NCBI GenBank assembly: GCA_046330415.1
Contig: JAXLSW010000014.1
Location: 62,001 to 126,000, forward strand
Length of the DNA stretch: 64,000 bases
Direction: 5' to 3'
Origin: RHKX01 sp046330415
GTDB lineage: Bacteria > Actinomycetota > Thermoleophilia > Solirubrobacterales > 70-9
Part shown: one piece after another, positions 60,046-64,000 of the stretch
How positions within the stretch are numbered: position 1 is the stretch's first letter
Layout: the number at the start of each line of letters is the position of its first letter
Notes under the pieces: generated by a model
The model's database searches: none
Seen by the model: the letters and a program-made list of their open reading frames with translations, nothing else
Told to the model about the DNA's origin: nothing
Position numbers and translations under genes: made by a program

Positions 60046-62058
60046 ATGGCCAACCGCCTCGCCGACGAGACGTCCCCCTACCTCCTCCAGCACCAGGACA
60101 ACCCGGTCGACTGGCTCCCCTGGGGCGAGGAGGCCCGCCAGCTCGCGAGCGATCGCGACGTGCCGCTGCTCGTCTCGATCGGCTACTCGGCCTGTCACTG
60201 GTGCCACGTGATGGAGCGCGAGTCGTTCGAGGATGCGGAGACCGCCGCCTACATGAACGAGCACTTCGTGCCGGTCAAGGTCGACCGCGAGGAGCGTCCC
60301 GACGTCGACGCCATCTACATGGAGGCCGTGCAGGGGATGACCGGACATGGGGGCTGGCCGCTCACCGCCTTCTGCGACCCCGGCGGGGTCCCCTTCCACT
60401 GCGGCACCTACTTCCCGCCGGAGCCGCGACAGGGGATGCCGAGCTTCCGGATGGTCCTGGAGGCGGTTGCCGAGGCGTGGATCTCCCAGCGTGAGGAGAT
60501 CGATGCCGCGTCGGCCGGCACCCGCTCCCAGCTCGGGTCCGTCGGACGCATCGCGGCGGCGGTGGAGGAGGTCGACGCGGGGATCGTGGCCGAGGCGGCG
60601 ACGGCGCTGCTCGACCGCTTCGACCCGGTGAACGGCGGCATCGGCGGCGCCCCGAAGTTCCCGCCCGCGAGCGCACTCGACCTGCTTCTGGCGCAGGGAG
60701 GGGAACGCGAGCACGACGCCGCGCGGCTCACGCTCGACGCCATGGCGGCCGGCGGCATCCACGACCAGCTCGGCGGCGGCTTCGCCCGCTACGCGGTCGA
60801 CTCGCGTTGGCTCGTCCCCCACTTCGAGAAGATGCTCTACGACAACGCCCTGCTCGCGCGCACCTACCTGCGGGCGTGGAAGGAGCTCGGCGAGGAGCGC
60901 TACCGCGAGGTCGCGACCGGGATCCTCGACTGGGCGCTGGCGGAGATGCGCGGCCCCGAGGGCGGCTTCTACTCGGCCCTCGACGCCGACTCCGAGGGTG
61001 AGGAGGGACGCTTCTACACATGGACGATGCACGAGGTCGATGAGGCTCTCGACGCCGCCGGCGTCGCCGAGCTCGGCCCCGATGTGCGCAAGCACTACGG
61101 CGTCACCCCGGCCGGGCACCTCGAGGGCCGCAGCGTCCTGCATCTCCCGGGCGGGCTCGGCGGCGTCGAGCCTGAGGGCCTCTCCACCGCCCGGGAGGCG
61201 CTTCTCGCCGCCCGGGCGCAGCGCGTTCGCCCCGGGCTCGACGACAAACGGCTGACCGCGTGGAACGCCCTGATGGCGGGCTCCCTCGCGGAGGCGGGCG
61301 CCGCTTTCGGGGAGCCGCGCTACCTCGAGGCGGCAACCTCCTGCCTGACCTTCCTGCTCGAGACGATGCGCGACGACGACGGTCGGCTCCTGCGCACCTA
61401 CAACCGCGGACGGGCCCGCCTCAACGGCTACCTCGAGGACCACGCCTACCTGCTCGAGGCGCTGCTCGACGCCTATGAGGCGACCTTCGAGGAGCGCTGG
61501 TACGAGGCCGCATGCGAGATTGCCGACGCGATGATCGCGCGCTTCGGCGATCCCGACAACGGCGGCTTCTTCACCACCTCCGACGATCACGAGGAGCTGA
61601 TCGCGCGGCGCAAGGACCTCGAGGACCATCCGGCGCCGAGCGGCAACTCATCGGCGGCGAACGGACTGCTGCGCCTCGCCGCGTTGAGCGGCGAGGCCCG
61701 CTACGAGCGCTGGGCGGCGGGCGTGGTCAAGCTGCTCGCTCCCACCGCCTCCCGCCACCCCCAGGCGTTCGCGCACCTGCTTGCGGCGGCCGACCGCCTC
61801 GTCTCACCGGCAGTCGAGGTGGCGCTGCTCGCGCCCGCGGGCGATCCCGGCTCCACGCGCGATCTGGCCGCCGCCTACCGCTCCCGTTACCGCCCCCGCT
61901 CGGTGCTCGCTGGAGGCACCGAGGGCGCCTCCTCCCCACCGCTCCTCGCCGACCGCCCGGCGCTCGACGGCGGCCCCGCCGCCTACGTATGCGAGCGCTT
62001 CGCCTGCATGGCGCCGGTAGGGAGTGCCGAGGAGCTGCGCGCGCTCATCGACGCCTGA
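60046..62058 (+). CDS. thioredoxin-domain protein of the YyaL/SPATA20 (DUF255) family
   Basis: This 670-residue cytoplasmic protein starts ANRLADETSPYLLQHQDNPV, then DWLPWGEEARQLASDRDVPL and the CxxC motif SIGYSACHWCHVMERESFED of the N-terminal thioredoxin fold. KVDREERPDVDAIYMEAVQG follows. The C-terminal two thirds form an (alpha/alpha)6 barrel as in glycosidases or epimerases (PHFEKMLYDNALLARTYLRA, FYSALDADSEGEEGRFYTWT). Bacterial members are uncharacterised; mammalian SPATA20 is sperm-associated. Length is normal. It sits alone, starting 29 bases after the MarR stop, and is followed by the palindrome-rich gap. Confidence 0.9.
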   Translation: MANRLADETSPYLLQHQDNPVDWLPWGEEARQLASDRDVPLLVSIGYSACHWCHVMERESFEDAETAAYMNEHFVPVKVDREERPDVDAIYMEAVQGMTGHGGWPLTAFCDPGGVPFHCGTYFPPEPRQGMPSFRMVLEAVAEAWISQREEIDAASAGTRSQLGSVGRIAAAVEEVDAGIVAEAATALLDRFDPVNGGIGGAPKFPPASALDLLLAQGGEREHDAARLTLDAMAAGGIHDQLGGGFARYAVDSRWLVPHFEKMLYDNALLARTYLRAWKELGEERYREVATGILDWALAEMRGPEGGFYSALDADSEGEEGRFYTWTMHEVDEALDAAGVAELGPDVRKHYGVTPAGHLEGRSVLHLPGGLGGVEPEGLSTAREALLAARAQRVRPGLDDKRLTAWNALMAGSLAEAGAAFGEPRYLEAATSCLTFLLETMRDDDGRLLRTYNRGRARLNGYLEDHAYLLEALLDAYEATFEERWYEAACEIADAMIARFGDPDNGGFFTTSDDHEELIARRKDLEDHPAPSGNSSAANGLLRLAALSGEARYERWAAGVVKLLAPTASRHPQAFAHLLAAADRLVSPAVEVALLAPAGDPGSTRDLAAAYRSRYRPRSVLAGGTEGASSPPLLADRPALDGGPAAYVCERFACMAPVGSAEELRALIDA

Positions 62059-62686
62059 GCGCCCGGAACCACCGAACGTCACTGAGTACCCCCTAGAGGG
62101 CGCATCCAGCGACGTTCGACGCGGTGTGGCACCAGGGCTCGTCCCGCTCCTCCAGCGGCGACTGACCCTGATTGGCGCGCGACTCGCGCGACACATTCGC
62201 AATCGCAGGTCCCTGGGACAAGTTATTGCGAATGAGCGGGGCACCCGGCGCTCTGCGCGCCCTCCTGCGCATCATCCGGTCGAGGCGCCACCCGCCCATG
62301 CAGCCAGGGCAGCGAGCGAGGGTCGGCCACCCGCGCGCGGCCGGCGGTCATCGAGACCCCCGGCCCAACCTCCCTTCGGTGCCCATCGTGAGGCGCGGGG
62401 CGCAGAGGCCACGTACAGCGTGGTCGACGCGCCCCGCGTCCGAAGCGGAGTCGCCCACCGGACCGACGCTTGGCGCGAAATCCACGCATGCGGTGGAAAA
62501 GGCGCCACGCGAACCTCGGGCACGGCGCGCGCGGTGCCGAGATCGGCGCCGGAACCCCCACGTGGGCTGATTGAGTACGCGATTGCGTACTGGGGCATCC
62601 CACGTGGAGTGGACATGGCCGAACCGGCGACGGCATCCGGCGCCGCGAAACCGGCGCCCGGCGCCGCCCCTTGGGAACTGGACGCT
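62059..62686. repeat. 628-base gene-free gap filled with nested palindromes
   Basis: Besides the 44-base repeat at 62074, four further nested inverted repeats and one simple one are visible. CATTCGCAAT/ATTGCGAATG (62194-62234) encloses GTCC/GGAC. GCGGGGCGC/GCGCCCCGC (62395-62437) encloses CCACG/CGTGG. TGGCGC/GCGCCA (62471-62507) encloses TCCAC/GTGGA. GGTGCCGA/TCGGCGCC is at 62532-62551. CCACGTGGG/CCCACGTGG (62558-62607) encloses AGTACGC/GCGTACT. No credible gene is present. Confidence 0.7.
62074..62117. repeat. 44-base dispersed palindromic repeat, copy 2
   Basis: It begins GAACGTCACTGAGTACCCCC and ends CAGCGACGTTC, with perfect outer arms GAACGTC/GACGTTC. It lies 15 bases after the YyaL-family stop, where a terminator would sit, and matches copy 1 at 56096-56139 at 39 of 44 positions. 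Confidence 0.85.
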
Positions 62687-63082
62687 CTAGCGGCGAGACG
62701 TCCTCAGCGTCGCGGTCATTCCCAGCGCGGCGTGGTCGGCGAGCGAGCACCAGAGGCGATAGGTCGAGCGTCGCTTGAGCCGGAGCCGCAGCTCGCCGGT
62801 CTCCCCAGGCAGCACCTCGCCGACGCTGAACGCGCGGGTGCCACCGACGCGCTGCAGGACGAGATCGTGGGGATCCTCGCCGTAGTCGTAGAGCTGGACG
62901 ATGGCGTCACCGGCCTGCAGCTTCTTCTTCGAGAGCGTCAGGTGGTACTCGCGGGCGGTGACGAGAACGCGGTCGGGCAGCTCGTCCCCCTTCTTGCCGG
63001 CGCTCGCGGGCACCGCCGCAAGCGGAAGCACCACCAGCACCGAGAGCGCCGCCGCGATCGACCTGAGCGCCCGCCCGCTCAT
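62687..63082 (-). CDS. secreted cupredoxin (plastocyanin-like) protein
   Basis: This 131-residue exported protein has a signal peptide (SIAAALSVLVVLPLAAVPAS). A cupredoxin-like beta sandwich follows: VTAREYHLTLSKKKLQAGDA, VQLYDYGEDPHDLVLQRVGG, and LWCSLADHAALGMTATLR. His in DPHDLV, then Cys, His and Met in C-x4-H-x4-M form a plausible type 1 copper site. Its ATG overlaps the stop of the DUF1501 gene (ATGA). A copper electron-carrier role outside the membrane is likely. Confidence 0.78.
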   Translation of the reverse strand: MSGRALRSIAAALSVLVVLPLAAVPASAGKKGDELPDRVLVTAREYHLTLSKKKLQAGDAIVQLYDYGEDPHDLVLQRVGGTRAFSVGEVLPGETGELRLRLKRRSTYRLWCSLADHAALGMTATLRTSRR

Positions 63083-64000
63083 CCGATCAGCGTGGCGCGC
63101 TGGAAGCTTCCGGCATTCGGGATGACGGCACCGGCGTCGACGCCGAACCATTGCTCGATGAGACTGCAGTAGAGGGCGCGGAAGTCTGAGGTCGAACGCA
63201 GGTTGTCGTCCTCGTCGAGGGTGTCGAGCCCGGGCCACTCCCCGATCATCTGCCCACGCGCCGGCGTTCCGATCAGGAAGGCGTTGCCACCGGCGCCGTG
63301 GTCGGTCCCGGCGGAGTCGTTCTCCTCCGGGCGGCGGCCGAACTCCGACCAGACCAACGTCACGACGCGGTTGTCGAGACCGCGCGCCTCGAGGTCCCGC
63401 TGGAAGGCGAAGAGGCCGTCGCAGGTCGACTTCAGGTCCTCGGCGAGGTCCTCCTTCTGCTCGTCGTGGGTGTCGAAGCTGCCGGATGCGTCCACGGAGG
63501 CCACCGTGATCGGAAGGCCCGCCGAGAGCATCGCCGCCAGCCCCGCGAGGCTCTCGCTGAAGTGGTCGTCGTCGGGGTAGGCGACCGGGCTCTGGATCTC
63601 GTCGCCGAAGGCCGAGAGCTGGGTGCGCAGCGTGTTCGACTGCCCGACGACCTTGCCCGCCTCCTTCATCTGCTGGTCCTTGCCGCGCTGCGCGGCGGCG
63701 CCGATGCGGCCGAAGGAGTCGAACATCAGGTCCTCGACGTCGCCCCAGACCCCCGGCGCCCAGAGGTCGTATCGAGCTCCCCAGGTCGCGGCCACCGGCA
63801 CCTTGGCGGTCGCCAGGCTCGGCGAGAGCGTGCCGTCGAGCGACACCCCCTGCAGCGGGTTGTCGGGGGTGCCGACGATGTCGAGCATGCGCCCGAGCCA
63901 ACCCGTGTTCGTCTTCGTGCTCAGCTCGCCGACCTCCCAGTAGTGGCGCGAGGTGAAGTGCGACTGGTCGGCGTCGGTGTAGCCGATCGCCGGGAAGACC
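63079..64000 (-). CDS. DUF1501 (sulfatase-like fold) protein, 5' end missing
   Basis: The frame is open to the right edge; about 306 C-terminal residues are present. They include ADQSHFTSRHYWEVGELSTK near the edge, TGWLGRMLDI, LPITVASVDASGSFDTHDEQ and TLVWSEFGRRPEENDSAGTD followed by HGAGGNAFL. These DUF1501 landmarks include the metal-site-like FDTH, SEFGR and TDHG. DUF1501 proteins belong to the alkaline phosphatase/sulfatase superfamily, are usually exported by Tat and often pair with DUF1800 proteins. The start and signal peptide lie outside the window. It is translationally coupled to the cupredoxin. Confidence 0.85.
   Translation of the reverse strand, partial: VFPAIGYTDADQSHFTSRHYWEVGELSTKTNTGWLGRMLDIVGTPDNPLQGVSLDGTLSPSLATAKVPVAATWGARYDLWAPGVWGDVEDLMFDSFGRIGAAAQRGKDQQMKEAGKVVGQSNTLRTQLSAFGDEIQSPVAYPDDDHFSESLAGLAAMLSAGLPITVASVDASGSFDTHDEQKEDLAEDLKSTCDGLFAFQRDLEARGLDNRVVTLVWSEFGRRPEENDSAGTDHGAGGNAFLIGTPARGQMIGEWPGLDTLDEDDNLRSTSDFRALYCSLIEQWFGVDAGAVIPNAGSFQRATLIG

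Noticed and set aside
62024..63172. A 382-codon plus-strand frame across the palindrome-rich gap
   Set aside because: It begins inside the YyaL-family gene and ends opposite the cupredoxin; the product is low complexity without a domain or ribosome-binding site.

Overview
The window is about 64 kb of very GC-rich DNA (an islet near 40.5-42.4 kb is visibly less so). It is densely coded on both strands, and gene ends overlap repeatedly (ATGA, GTGA or TTGA junctions). GTG and TTG starts are common and secreted hypothetical proteins are abundant. Gene content (VapBC, ClpS, Ser/Thr kinases with FHA proteins, GTP-type PEPCK, an Rv2578c-type radical SAM protein, crotonyl-CoA carboxylase/reductase) points to an actinobacterium. 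Secreted proteins of the 'ALGGGAYA...SKQIKNGSVKGKDLK' type (57.1 kb), ELWxxDGT repeats and a recurring cysteine-containing Ig-like module suggest class Thermoleophilia (Solirubrobacterales-like). That placement is inferred from family recognition, not from a marker gene.

Layout. 0-6 kb: end of an M32 carboxypeptidase, ccr, a VapBC pair, a fatty-acid-hydroxylase-type membrane enzyme and a LysR regulator. 6-15 kb: ClpS, two hydrolases, large secreted beta-propeller and ELWxxDGT proteins, a TetR regulator, small enzymes. 15.4-23.2 kb: a minus-strand run with an M42 peptidase, an SRPBCC protein, a MaoC hydratase, two lipoprotein-like proteins, an SCP2-like protein, an acyl-CoA dehydrogenase and a secreted beta-helix protein. 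23.2-24.7 kb: malyl-CoA/beta-methylmalyl-CoA lyase and a hotdog thioesterase. 25.1-38.3 kb: a two-armed signalling cluster. 38.5-45.6 kb: PEPCK, the lower-GC islet with small secreted proteins, and a divergent SucCD pair plus a small ferredoxin. 45.6-57.7 kb: secreted proteins, an APC permease, an acyl-CoA ligase/MFS pair, a GAP-family protein, a radical SAM protein, an RTX-like protein and a GST. 57.8-60.0 kb: a MarR-controlled quinone-stress module. 60.0-64.0 kb: a YyaL/DUF255 protein, a palindrome-rich gap, a cupredoxin and a DUF1501 protein cut by the right edge.

How the genes work together. ccr, MaoC, acyl-CoA dehydrogenase and malyl-CoA lyase are types of enzyme used in the ethylmalonyl-CoA pathway. 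PEPCK and the SucCD-like ligase would join C4 acids to it. They are scattered here, and the mutases are not in the window, so the pathway is suggested rather than shown.

The most unusual region is 25.1-38.3 kb. One arm encodes a triple-FHA ABCG-type transporter followed by a protein with two Ser/Thr kinase domains fused to a GTPase-like domain whose P-loop has Arg for Lys. The divergent arm encodes a membrane-anchored Hsp70-like ATPase, an FHA-TM-HtrA protease, a CBS/DHH pyrophosphatase and a second Hsp70-like paralogue. Kinases, phosphothreonine readers, a transporter, a protease and two Hsp70-type receptors look like one phospho-regulated envelope system.

Other notable signals: two matched MarR operators over overlapping promoters (59.4-59.5 kb), a perfect hairpin hiding the ribosome-binding site of the APC permease (49.46 kb), a 44-nt palindromic repeat in two copies (56.1 and 62.1 kb), and clusters of nested palindromes at three convergent gene junctions. 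No rRNA, tRNA, CRISPR array or insertion sequence was recognised by eye.
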